Source: Aegilops tauschii subsp. strangulata (taxonomy: Eukaryota > Streptophyta > Magnoliopsida > Poales > Poaceae). Taken from it: DNA of 64,000 nt. The position numbers were made by a program, and so were the translations under genes. Below the pieces are notes generated by a model. It was not told where the DNA came from and did no database searches. It was given only the letters and a program-made list of their open reading frames with translations. The stretch's first letter is position 1. Every line of letters starts with the position of its first letter. Location of the stretch: contig NC_053035.3 of assembly GCF_002575655.3 (NCBI RefSeq), positions 94,451,322-94,515,321 of the forward strand. The letters are read 5' to 3'. Positions 25,292 through 36,029 of this stretch are shown in pieces.

Positions 25292-26145
25292 CTAGGTATT
25301 GTCATAATAGTAAGGGAGATCATCCATGCTCATCTCATACTCCCTTCTTTCAGCAGCAAGTTTCCTTTGTGGTAAGCAAAAATAATCAAAAGGGCTCAAT
25401 TTAATAGGATAAGGATCCCTAAGATTAAGTTTGGGAGGAATAGGTTTGTCCTTCGTCCCCTTGTATTTTATAATCAACTCATCATTATAAGCGTTCCTTT
25501 GGTGGAATGTCATAAGCCTATCTCTTAACACGAACCCTAATCCATTTTTTGTATAGCAAAATTATCATTGAGTTCATAAATCTTATCAACCAAAACCTCG
25601 GTAGGGACCCTTTTTCTCAAATTTTTATTATAGGCAACATAATTAAGAAATTGCAATCTCATTATTTCCTCTTGGTTAAAAGGATCTCCTCTTGGAGGGG
25701 GGGGGGGCAACCACCATTTATTTTATAATGCGCAAAGATTTCACTAGCTTCTTTCATAATGAATCTAAACTCATGGGCTAGAAATATAGTGGCGGCATGG
25801 TTAACAGAAGAATGCTGAATATTAGAGAACTCTAGAAAAATCCTTTGTATGCATGGATGCATTTGAACAAATTGTCTTTGAAACTCAATTATGAGCAAAG
25901 TTATTGCATCCGCAAGGCTATTAGTTTTATTAAGAATAGATCCTCCTAGCGTAGGTAGTGTACCGGCACAAGTAAAGAAAACTTAAATCACCCCTTTTCC
26001 AATAATATTACCGCTACCAACGCGGAGTTTTTTTAGTATGGATAATAGTGGGTTCTTCATGAGGATCATTATTGGCAAAATTAATAAAACCTTCCTCCAG
26101 TTTATTGCTATCTTTTTCAACGATAAACTCCCCCGATTCAGACAT
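25292..26145 (-). pseudogene. C-specific ORF of unknown family, broken
   Basis: The minus-strand ATG at 26145 (MSESGEF) lies at the end of the same leader that precedes gag in D. The first frame stops after about 44 residues. Later segments include a stretch rich in F/I/L and aromatic residues (LIIEFQRQFVQMHPCIQRIF), one change of frame at the C homopolymer near 25698-25710, and an in-frame stop near 25545. The C-terminus includes DPYPIKLSPFDYFCLPQRK and ends DLPYYYDNT. I find no gag, zinc-knuckle, protease or RT motif and do not recognise the family. Only the last few codons resemble the ends of the A and D frames. Confidence 0.5.
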
Positions 26146-26353
26146 GATGGCAACAAACCGATCTAGCAAACGAGCAACCAAAAGCAAACGAAAAGATGAA
26201 CGAAAGAAGGGCGAATAAAAATGCAAATCTTTTTGTGTTTTTCTAAAATCGTTTTAGAAGTGGGGGAGAGGAAAACGAGAGGCAAATGGCAAATAATGTA
26301 ATGCAAGAGATGAGAGTTTATGGTGGGTACTTGGTAGGCTTGATGTTGAACCT

Positions 26354-26370
26354 CCCCGACAACGGCACCC
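26354..26370 (-). promoter_or_regulatory. Degenerate primer-binding site of C
   Basis: The plus strand reads CCCCGACAACGGCACCC, differing at three positions from the complement of the tRNA-Asp site. Its spacing from the 5' LTR (26382) matches B and D. Confidence 0.65.
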
Positions 26371-26381
26371 GAAATTCTTCC

Positions 26382-27953
26382 TGCTACTTCTTGAGCTTGC
26401 TTTGGTTTTTCCCTTGAAGAGGAAAGGGTGATGCAGCAAAATAGAGATAAGTATTTCCCTCAGTTTGAGAAACAAGGTATCAATCCAGTAGGAGGTACAT
26501 GCAAGTCTCCAATCTATGCACCTGCACAAACAATCAAACACTTGCACCCAACGCGATAAAGGGGTTGTCAATCCCTTCACGATCACTTGCAAGGATGAGA
26601 TCTGATAGAGATAGATATAAAATATTACTAAAATGTAAAACAAAGTAAAAAACATATAAATTGCAGCAAGGTATTTTTGGGTTTTTTGGTTTATAGATCT
26701 GAAAATATATGATGGAAAATAGACCCGGGAGCCATTGGTTTCACTAGAGGCTTCTCTCTTGAAAGAAGACAACACGGTGGGTGAACAAATTACTGTCGAG
26801 CAATTGATAGAAAAGTGCAAAGTTATGACGATATCCAAGGCATTGATTATGAATATAGGCATTACGTCCGTGTCAAGTAGACCGACTCCTACCTGCATCT
26901 ACTACTATTACTCCACACATCAACCACTATCGAGCATGCAACTATAGTATTAAGTTTATAAGAACAGAGTAACACCTTAAGTAAGATGACATGATGTAGA
27001 GGGATAAACTCAAGCAATAAGATGAAAACCCCATCTTTTTACCCTTGATGGCAATAATACAATATGTGCCTAGCTACCCCTACTTTGTCACTGGGTTAGG
27101 ACACCGCAAGATTGAACCCAAAACTAAGCACCTCTCCCATTGCAAGAAGAACCAGTCTAGCTGGCCAAACCAAACTGCTAATATGAAGAGAAATACAAAG
27201 ATATCAAATCATGCATATAAGAATTCAGAAAAGACTCAAATAATATTCATAGATAATCTGATCATAAATCCAAAATTCATCGGATCTCGACAAACACACC
27301 ACAAAAGGATATTACATCGGATAGATCTCCAAGAACATTGAGGAGAACATTGTATTGAAGATCAAAGAGAGAGAAGAATCCATCTAGCTACTAACAATGG
27401 ACCCGTAGGTCTGTGGTAATCTACTCATGCTTCATCGGAAGGGCAATAGATTTGATGTAGAAGCCCTCCGTGATCGAATCCCCCGCCGACAGGGTGGCAG
27501 AAAAGGCCCCAAGATGGATCTCACGGGTACAGAAGGTTACGGCGGCAGAAAAGTATTTTGGTGGACGCTTCTGGTCGTTTGGGAATATTTGGGATTTATA
27601 GCGAAATAATTAGGTTTGGAGGAGTCTCGTGGGGCCCAAAAGCTAGGGGGCGCGCCCCCTAGGGAGCACCCTGAGGGCTTGTGGAGCCCTCGGGACCCTT
27701 CTGGCCCCCACTCCAAGTTTGTTGGGTGTCTTCTGGTCCAAGAAAAATCATCGCAAAAGTTTTATTCCGTTTGGTATTCCTTTTCTGTATAACTCAAAAA
27801 CAAGGAAAAAACAGAAACTGGCATTGGGCTCTAGGTTAATAAGTTAGTCCCAAAAATAATATAAAATAACATATTAATTCATATAAAACATCCAAAACAG
27901 ATAATATAATAGCATGGAATAATAAAAATTATAGATACGTTGGAGACGTATCA
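26382..27953 (-). repeat. 5' LTR of C
   Basis: 1572 bp. The minus strand starts TGATACGTCTCCAACGTATC at 27953 and ends ...AAGAAGTAGCA at 26382. The right target duplication GGGGC follows at 27954-27958. Confidence 0.93.
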
Positions 27954-27958
27954 GGGGC

Positions 27959-28918
27959 TTTTTCCGGCACTCCGCTGGAGGGGGACTCGATCATGGAGGG
28001 CCTCTACACCAACCTTGCCGGCCTTCCGATGATGTGTGAGTAGTTTACCATGGACCTACGGGTCCATAGCTAGTAGCTAGATGGCTTCTTCTCTCTCTTT
28101 GATCTTCTATACAAAGTTCTCCTCGACGTTCTTGGAGATCTATTTGATGTAATGTTCTTTTGGGGTGCATCTGTTGAGATCCGATGAATTGTGGTTTTAT
28201 GATCATATTATCTATGAATATTATTTGAGTCTTTTCTGAACTCTTTTATCATGATTAAGATAGCTTTGTATTTCTCTCCGATCTATCGATTTGGCTTGGC
28301 CAACTAGATTGGTTTTTCTTGCAATGGGAGAGGTGATTTGTGATGGGTTCGATCTTGCGGTGCCCTCACCCAGTGACAGAAGGGGTAGCGAGGCACGTAT
28401 TGTATTGTTACCATTAGGGATAAAAAGATGGGGTTTATATAATATTGCTTGAGTTTATCCCTCTACATCATGTCATCTTGCTTAAGGTGCTACTCTGTTC
28501 TTACGAACTTAATACTCTAGATGTAGGCAGGAGCCGGTCTTCGAGAGAGAAGCCTCTAGTGAAACCTATGGTCCCCGGGTCTATTTTCCATCATATATTT
28601 TCAGATCTATAAAATAAAAAACCCAAAAATACCTTGCTGAAATTTATTTATATTTACTTTATTTTGTCTTTATTTATCTTTTATATCTATCTCTATTAGA
28701 TCTCACTCTTGCAAGTGACCGTGAAGGGATCGACAACCCCTTTTTTGGGTTGTGTGCAAGTGTTTGTTAGTTTGTGCAGGTGCATATATTGGTGACTTGC
28801 TTGTGCCTCCTACTGGATTGACACCTTGGTTCTTAACTGAGGGAAATACTTATCTCTACTTTGGTGCATCACCCTTTCCTCTTCAAGGGAAAAATCAACG
28901 CAAGCTCAAGAAGTAGTA
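27959..28918 (+). repeat. 5' LTR of D, right part
   Basis: Resumes the D LTR after the C insertion and ends ...CAAGAAGTAGTA at 28918, again with the terminal C changed to T as in A. A pyrimidine-rich and AT-rich stretch around 28600-28700 precedes the 3' edge. Confidence 0.9.
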
Positions 28919-28929
28919 GGAAGAATTTC

Positions 28930-28946
28930 TGGCGCCATTGCCGGGG
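28930..28946 (+). promoter_or_regulatory. Primer-binding site of D (tRNA-Asp)
   Basis: TGGCGCCATTGCCGGGG, one transition from the exact complement of tRNA-Asp, 11 bp after the LTR edge. Confidence 0.8.
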
Positions 28947-29145
28947 AGGTTCTACATCAAGCCTACCAAGTACCTATCATAAACTCCCAGCTCTTGCACT
29001 TCCATTATTTGCCAGTTGCCTCTCGTTTTTCTCTCCCCCACTTCTAAAACATTTTCAGGAAAACACAAAAATATTTGCCTTTTTATTCGCCTTCTTTACT
29101 TCGTCTTTTCGTTTGCTTGTGAGCTTGATTGCTTGCTTTGTCACG

Positions 29146-31226
29146 ATGTCTCAAGAAAATACCAAGTTGTGTGACTTTTCCAACACTAATAATAATGATT
29201 TTATTAGTACTCTGATTGCTCCCTCCACTAGTGCGGAATCTTATGAAACTAATGCCGCTTTGTTGAATCTTGTTATGAAAGATAAATTTTCTGGTAGTCC
29301 TAATGAAGATGTCGTATCCCATCTAAATACTTTTGTTGAGTTGTGTGATATGCAAAAGAAAAAAAGTGTGGATAATGATATTGTTAAATTGAAGGTATTT
29401 CCGTTCTCACTATGAGATCGTGCTAAAACTTGGTTTTCATGTTTGCCTAAAAATAGTATTGATTCATGGAACAAGCGTAAAGATGCTTTTATTTCCAAGT
29501 ATTCTCCTCCCGCTAAGATCATCTCCCATAGGAACGATATAATGAATTTTAAGAAACTTGATCATGAACATGTTGCACAATCTTGGGAGAGGATGAAATT
29601 CATGATAAGAAATTGCCCTACTCATGGTTTAAGTTTATGGATGATCATACAATTTTTTTATGCCGGATTGAATTTTGCATCTAGAAATTTTTAGATTCCG
29701 CCGTGGGAGGTACTTTTTATGGAACTCAAATTAGGAGAAGTTACTAAACTCCTAGATAATATTATGGCAAATTACTCTCAATGGCATACTGAAAGGTCTT
29801 CTACTGGTAAAATAGTGCATGCGATTGAAGAATTTAATACTTTGAGTGGGAAGATAGATGAACTTATGAACTTTATTGCTAGTAAGAGCGTTCCTATTGA
29901 TCCTAATGATATGCCTTTGTCCACTTTGATTGAGAATAATAATGAATCTATGGATGTGAATTTTGTTGGTAGGAACAATTTTGGTAATAACACGTATAGA
30001 GGTAACTTTAACCCTAGGCCGTTTCCTAGTAATTCCTCTAATAATTATGGTAATTCCTACAACAATTCTTATGGAAATTATAATAAAGTGCCCTCTGATC
30101 TTGAGAACAATATTAAAGAATTCATTAATTCTCAAAAGATTTTTAATGCTATGATAGAAGACAAATTGCTTAAGATTAATGATTTGGCTAGGAACGTTGA
30201 TAGAATTTCTCATGAGATTGATTCTTTTAAGATTAGATCTATGCCACCCATGATTTATATTAATGAGTCTCTAAAAGCTATTAAAATTTCTATAAATGAA
30301 AGTAAAGAGAGAACTGCTAGGATGCGTGCTAAGAGAGATTGGCTAGAAAAAGCATGTTCTTCTAGTTTTTGTGATAATAACGATGAAGATCTTAAAGTGA
30401 TTGATGTGACTCATATTGAATCTTTATTTTGTAATATAAAACTTGATAAATAGGGGACTGTAGATGAGTCAACTTTAGCTAGAAGGCGTCCCAATAATTT
30501 GGAGGGTGAAGATCTTAATGAAAAAAATGATAAAAGTGGGATTGGCGAGGTCAAAATTTTAAGTAGCGATGAACCCACTATTTTGGATTTGAATAACTTT
30601 AATTATGATAATAGCTCTTTAACAGATTGTATTTCCTTGTTTCAATCCATTCTTAATCCACCTCATGCTTACAATCAAAATAAATCTTTCTAAATAGATC
30701 GTGGATGCTGTGATGAAATCTTTTGAAGAAAAACTTGAGTTGGAAGTTTCAATCCCTAGAAAGCTTTATGATGAGTGGGAGCCTACATTAATATTAAAAT
30801 TGAAGATTATGAGTGTAATTCTTTGTGTCATTTGGTTGCTAGCGTTTCCACTATTCCAAAAACTCTTTTTGATGTGCTAGGTTTCCATAAATTTGATGAT
30901 TGTTCTTTAAATTTGCATCTAGCGGATTCCACTATTAAGAAACCTATGGGAAGGACTAATGATGTTCTTATTGTTGAAATAGGAATTATGTGCCCATAGA
31001 TTTTATTGTGCTTGATATAGATTGCAATCCTACATGTCCTATTATTCTTGGAAGACCTTTCCTTAGAACGAGTGGTGCAATTATTGATGTGAAAGAAGGA
31101 AACATTAGATTTCACTTTCCGTTAAGGAAGGGCATGGGACACTTTCCAAGAAATAAAATTAAGTTGCCATATGAATCTATTATGAGGGCTACTTATGGAT
31201 TAAATACCAAAGATGACAATACCTAG
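29146..31226 (+). pseudogene. gag-protease of D, multiply broken
   Basis: The frame starts at the ATG at 29146 (MSQENTKLCDF). The N-terminal capsid part runs to 29415, where a TGA replaces the arginine codon of the conserved L-R-D-R-A-K motif. A frame change pair lies near 29690-29715. The next part (29719-30453) carries an Asn/Tyr/Ser-rich stretch at about residues 85-130 instead of a zinc knuckle, and ends at a TAG. A further segment (30454-30693) ends at another stop. The protease part keeps ILGRPFL but has HLVAS in place of the DLGAS catalytic motif, so it cannot be active. The end ...TKDDNT at 31226 is followed by the conserved 3' noncoding block. No RT or integrase follows. Confidence 0.85.
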
Positions 31227-33028
31227 ATCTATGCATTATGCCTAGCTAGGGGCATTAAACAATAGCGCTTGTTGGTAGGCAACCCAATTTTATTTTGTTT
31301 TTGCTTCTGTTTTTCAATAAATACACAATATTAATTTTGTAGTAATTGTGTTTTAGTGTTTTATTTAGTGTTTGAGCCAAGTAAGACAGTTGGAATGGTA
31401 TATGGTTATAGTTCATTTGATCTTGCTAAAAAACCGAAACTTTTGCGCTCATTGCCATAATTTAAAGAAATCATAGAAGCTTGATTTTGATCTGAATTGT
31501 TAGAGAGGATTCATATACAAATTGCCTAGGTTGTCCTAATTTTTCAGAATTTTTGGAGTTACAGAAGTATACGAAATTTCCAGATTACTACAGACTGTTC
31601 TGTTTTGGATAGATTCTGTTTTCTATGTGTTGTTTGCTTATTTTGATAAATCTATGGGTAGTATCGGGGGGTATGAACCATGGACAAGTTGGAATACAGT
31701 AGATATAACACCAGTATAAATTTAGAATAAGTTCGCAACAGTACTAAAAATGGTGATTTATTTTATTATACTAACGGATCTTACGAGTTTTGTGTTGAGT
31801 TTTGTGTTGTGAAGTTTTCAAGTTTTGGGTAAAGTTTTGATGGACCACGGAATAAGGAGTGGCAAGATCCTAAGATTGGGGATGCCCAAGGCACCCCAAG
31901 GTAATATTCAAGTACAACCAAGCCTCTATGCTTGGGGATGCCCCGGATGGCATCCTCTCTTTCGTCTTCAATCCATCCGTAAAATTACTTGAGGCTATAT
32001 TTTTATTCACCACATGATATGTGTTTTGCTTGGAGCATCTTGTATGATATGAGTCTTTGCTTTTTAGTTTACCACAATCATCCTTGCTGTACACACCTTT
32101 TGAGAGAGACACATTAATCGTGAATTTATTAGAATACTCTATGTGCTTATATCTTTTGAGCTAGGCAGTTGCTCTAGTGCTTCTCTTATATCTTTTTAGA
32201 GCACAACGGTGGTTTTATTTTATAGAAACTGTTGAACTCTCATGCTTAACTTATATTATTTTTGGAGTCTTGAAAATAGTGGCAATTTTCTTAGGTTATG
32301 AATTTGGTCCTAATATGATGGGCATCCAAGAGGGATATAATAAAAACTTTCATAAAGAGCATTGAATATATGAGAAGTTTGATTCCTTGCATTTGTTTTG
32401 AGATATAAAGATGGTTATATTAGAGTCGTGCTAGTGAGTAATTGTGGATTAGTAGAAACACTTGTGTTAAGGTTTGTGATTCCGGAAGCATGCACGCATG
32501 GTGAACCGTTATGTGATGAAGTCAGAGCATGATTTATTTTTGATTGTCTTCCTTATGAGTGGCGGTTGGGGACGAGCGATGGTCTTTTCCTACCAATCTA
32601 TCCCCCTAGGAGCATGCGTGTTAGTACTTTGTTTCGGTGGCTGATGTCGCTTGAACTACGTCGGTATTTCCCCAAAGAGGAAGGGATGATGCAGCACAGC
32701 TATGGTAGGTATTTCCCTGATTGATCAGACCAAGGTTATTGAACCAGTAGGAGAACCACGCAACACCACGTGATAAAATAATTTGTAGGGATAACTTTCT
32801 TTGACCATGTTATTTTGAGAGGACATAATTGCTTTATTTAGTACGCTTGAAGTATTATTGTTTTTATGTCAATATTAAACTTTTGTTTTGAATCTTATGG
32901 ATCTAAACATTCATGCCAGAATAAAGAAAATTGCATTGATAAATATATTAGATAGCATTCCACACAAAAAATTCTGTTTTTATCATTTACCTACTCGAGG
33001 ACGAGCAGGAATTAAGCTTGGGGATGCT
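31227..33028 (+). other. 3' noncoding region of D
   Basis: Homologous to the 3' regions of A, B and C, beginning with GCCTAGCTAGGGGCATTAAA and ending with the purine-rich GACGAGCAGG ... GGGGATGCT before the 3' LTR. It is shorter than in A because a segment near 32640 is replaced by an unrelated LTR fragment (32642-32773). No gene is visible. Confidence 0.8.
32642..32773 (-). repeat. B/S2-type LTR end fragment inside D
   Basis: The plus strand begins TGATGTCGCTTGAACTACGT, the inverse of the 3' edge of a B/S2-type LTR, and continues for about 130 bp with text resembling the last part of S2 (39790-39922). It then breaks off into D sequence. The D sequence expected between its two flanks (compare A around 14200-15290) is absent, so insertion and deletion are combined here. 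Confidence 0.7.
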
Positions 33029-33067
33029 TGATACATCTCCAACGTATCTATAATTTTTTATTGTTCA
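33029..33067 (+). repeat. First 39 bases of the D 3' LTR
   Basis: TGATACATCTCCAACGTATC begins the LTR at 33029, directly after the purine tract. It is cut at 33067/33068 by a Copia LTR. The rest of this LTR is not found in the window. Confidence 0.8.
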
Positions 33068-34501
33068 TGTTATGGAACTTTGCAAGGGAAACAAAAAATT
33101 TCCTACGCTCGCCAAGATCAATCTAGGAGATGACCATCTACGAGAGGAGAGATTGGTTCTTCATACCCTTTTAGATCGCTAAGTGGAAGCATTAAGAAAC
33201 ACAGTTGATGTAGTCAAACGTCTTCGCGATCCAATCACGATCCGTCCACGAACTCCCGATCAAGTGCCGAACGGACGACACCTCCGAGTTTAGCACACAT
33301 GCGGCTCGGCAGTGTCCTCTCCTTCTTGATCCAGCAAGCGGGAGAGGGGGTAGATGAGATCAGGACTAACACGACGGTATGGTGGTGGTGGTGGCAGCAG
33401 AATTCTGGCAGGGCTTCGCCAAGCGCGTACCGGTGAAACGTGGGAGGAGTTGGGAGAGGTAACGGGCAAGGGTCCAAGGGGGTAGCTGCTCACAATGCCT
33501 CACCAGGTTTATATAGGCGTGGAGGGGTCTGGTGGCTTGCCCTCCAAGTCCCTAGGGTCATTGGCCAAAGGGGGAGGAAGGAAATCCCTCCTTTCCTTCC
33601 CCACCGACCGCTACCCCCCTTTTTAGGGATCCTGATCTTATCCCTTCGGGATATGATACTATTCCTTTTAAAGGAGGATCTTGGTGCGCCTAGACCAGGG
33701 TTATGGGGACTTTCCCCACTACCCACGTTCATGTGGGTCCCCCATGCAGGTGGGCCCCACTCCGTAACCTTCTAGAACCTTCCCGGTACAATACCAAAAA
33801 AACTCAAACTTTTTCTGGAACCCCGATAACAACTTTCCATATATGAATCTTTACCTCCGGACTATTCTGAAGCTCCTCGTGATGTCCCAGATCCATCCAG
33901 GACTCCGAACAACCTTCGGATTTTTCACTATTACTATCTGAATACTACCCTAGCGCTACCGAATGTTAAGCGTGCGACCCTACGGGTTCGGGAATATGCA
34001 GACATGACCGAGACTCCTCTACAGTCAATAACCAATACTAGGACCTGGATGGCCATATTGGTTTCTACATATTCAACGAAGATGTTTATCGGTTGAACCA
34101 CGATGTCAAGGATTCAGCTAATCCTGTATGCAATTCCCTTTGTCCATCGGTATGTTACTTGCCCGAGATTCGATCATCGGTATCTCCATACCTAGTTCAA
34201 TCTCGTTGCCGGCAAGTCTCTTTACTCGTTCTGTAATACAAGATCCCATGGCTAACTCCTTAGTCATGTTTCTTGCAAGCTCATTGTGATGCTGTATTAC
34301 CGAGTGGGCCCCGAGATACCTCTTTGTCATATGGAGTGACAAATCCAAGTCTCGATCCTTGGCAACTCAACGGATACCCTCGGAGATACCTGTAGAGAAT
34401 CTTTATGGTCACCCAGTTATGTTGTGATGTTTGATACACAGAAGGTACTCCTCCGGTGTCAGTGAGTTGCATGATCTCATGGGCATAGGAATAGATACTT
34501 G
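33068..34501 (+). mobile_element. Copia LTR (BARE/WIS/Angela-like), 3' end cut off
   Basis: The stretch begins TGTTATGGAAC at 33068 and contains blocks I associate with LTRs of the BARE1/WIS/Angela group: GGGAAACAAAAAATTTCCTA, GTTGATGTAGTC...CGTCTTCGCGATCC, GTGCCGAACGGACG...CACCTCCG, and TTGATCCAGCAAG. No Copia coding sequence is adjacent, so it is a solo or truncated LTR. It is interrupted at 34502 by a CACTA transposon, and the last few hundred bases of the LTR are not seen afterwards. Frames of 80-111 residues inside it are not genes. Confidence 0.75.
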
Positions 34502-35346
34502 CACTACAAAAAAGACACATCTGTGACATTTTGGGCCGAACGAAATTTTTTTCTGTCATGCTTATGACACTTCTATGACGATAATTGTGACAAAACCCGG
34601 TATCATCATAGATGTGGTGGGCTCCTACTTCTATGACAAAAAATCATGACAGAAAATGGGCTTTTCGTCCTGGGCGGGCCGGGGACGCACCTGCAAGACA
34701 TTCTTTGGGCCGTCCATGACGGAAAAAAATCGTGGTAGAAGCGAGGGCGAGGAAAATATCGGGGAGTTCCCGGTTACGGTGGGTGGTCGGGGCCAAGCGA
34801 TGCATGGAGGGATTGCACGTTTCTCTCATACACGTACGCGCATGGGTGCGAGGCGTTGGGCTCTAATTGAACCCAAGCGAGGCGTTCGCTTACTGAACCC
34901 GAGCGATTGCACTAGCTACGTTACTGAACCTAACTAAACCCGATCGAGCGATTCCTTTGCTACTGCTGCTAACTCAAGCCGATCGAACCTGTTGCCTCTT
35001 CATGAACAGTGAACGTGGGGGTTGGTTGAACGAGTCAAGACGTACATGGTTGGGGTTGGATGAACAGTTCCGGTGGGGGTTGGATGAACAGGACCCCGTG
35101 GTAGTAGTAGTAGGACGTTGCCGCTGGATGAACAAGACCTCAAGAGGAGGCCGCCACAGCCGAGCTGGTTGGGGGTGGATGAACAGGACCCTGTGGAGGG
35201 CTGGTTGAACAGTAACCAGTGGAGGGCTGGATGAACAGTAGCCCGTGGATAAACAGTAGCTGGTGGAGGCAGGAGGAAGACGCGGTGGATGAACAGTGCA
35301 GGTGGAGCCTGAAGGAAGTCGACGGTGGGTGAACAGTAGCACGTGG

Positions 35347-35580
35347 AGTCCCGTTTTGCGGTACGCCACACCCCTCCGATGAACAGGACCCCTGTTTCGA
35401 CCGCAGCGCTCCAACACAAGTCTGTTTCCTCCATTTTGCAGTACGCCACACCCCTCTCGATGAATGGGACCCTCGTTTTCACCGTAGCACTCCAACACAA
35501 GTTCGTTTCCTCCATTTTGCGATACGCCACACCCCTCGTGATGAACAGGACCGCCGTTTCGACCATAGCTGGTCGAACAA
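35347..35580. repeat. Three-copy tandem repeat of about 81 bp in the CACTA element
   Basis: The anchor TACGCCACACCCCTC occurs at 35362, 35442 and 35523. Each unit also contains a CCGTTTTGC-like lead, GATGAACAGGACC or a variant, and GTTTCGACCG. Copies have diverged by several substitutions. A long open frame over this area (35343-36359) is a by-product of the repeats. Confidence 0.85.
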
Positions 35581-36029
35581 AAGGCCGTTTCCTCTGTACC
35601 GCGGTATGCCAGACCCCGTTTCGGCTGTTCCGTCCAAGCCGGCCGGCTCCCGTTGAACAGGACGCATTCGGACCCAGTCTGTTGCCTCCCGATGAACAGG
35701 ATGCTGTTTCTCCGTTCCAACCCAGCTGGTTGGCTGCCCGAGAAACAGGACGCCATTGCTACCGTCCGTTGCCTCTCAATGTACATGAGCACTGGCCGTA
35801 CGTATGCGCAAGTAGGCGTTCAAGACCCCACCCGTATGTACGTATGTGGCCGTATTTTTGGCATGTGGCTGTACGTACGTGTACATGGTTTACAAGGGAC
35901 TGCATGAACTGCTACGTTGGAGGCTCTACTACTACACGTGCCGCTGCTTGCTTGGCCACGGTTCATCATTGCAAAGAGACCGATCGACCAGTATGTACGT
36001 ACACGTTCACGACAACGCTACGTGCGCTT

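Larger units (their letters stand above)
5207..27953 (-). mobile_element. Gypsy element C, non-autonomous, nested in the D 5' LTR
   Basis: C is complete at both ends. Perfect 5-bp duplications GGGGC flank it at 5202-5206 and 27954-27958. It lies on the minus strand: 5' LTR 26382-27953, a degenerate tRNA-Asp primer site at 26354-26370, an ORF of unknown family at 25292-26145, 3' noncoding sequence from 25291 to 22994, and a 3' LTR that ends at 5207 but is split by element B. Without B the element is about 6.5 kb. It has no gag, protease or polymerase that I can recognise, so it should depend on another element for mobility. A truncated Stowaway MITE sits in its 3' region. Confidence 0.92.
4759..33067 (+). 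mobile_element. Gypsy element D (gag-protease only), interrupted twice
   Basis: D is a plus-strand element that begins TGATACGTCTCC at 4759. Its 5' LTR (4759-5206 plus 27959-28918) is split by element C. Then follow a tRNA-Asp-type primer site at 28930, a broken gag-protease frame (29146-31226), a long 3' noncoding region, and the first 39 bases of the 3' LTR at 33029, where a Copia LTR interrupts it. There is no reverse transcriptase, RNase H or integrase. The layout resembles non-autonomous Triticeae Gypsy families of the Sabrina/WHAM group; that name is from memory. It is the outermost recognisable element of the nest and sits in the 5' LTR of element G. Its right end lies outside the window or is lost, so its target duplication cannot be tested (left flank AGGAG). 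Confidence 0.85.

Noticed and set aside
33235..33775. Frames of 80-111 residues in the Copia LTR
   Set aside because: They lie within LTR text and show no Copia gag or pol motif.
34974..35792. 272-residue minus-strand frame
   Set aside because: It reads the inverse of the GATGAACAG repeat area, with repetitive FIHRE/GGVW-type text and no domain.
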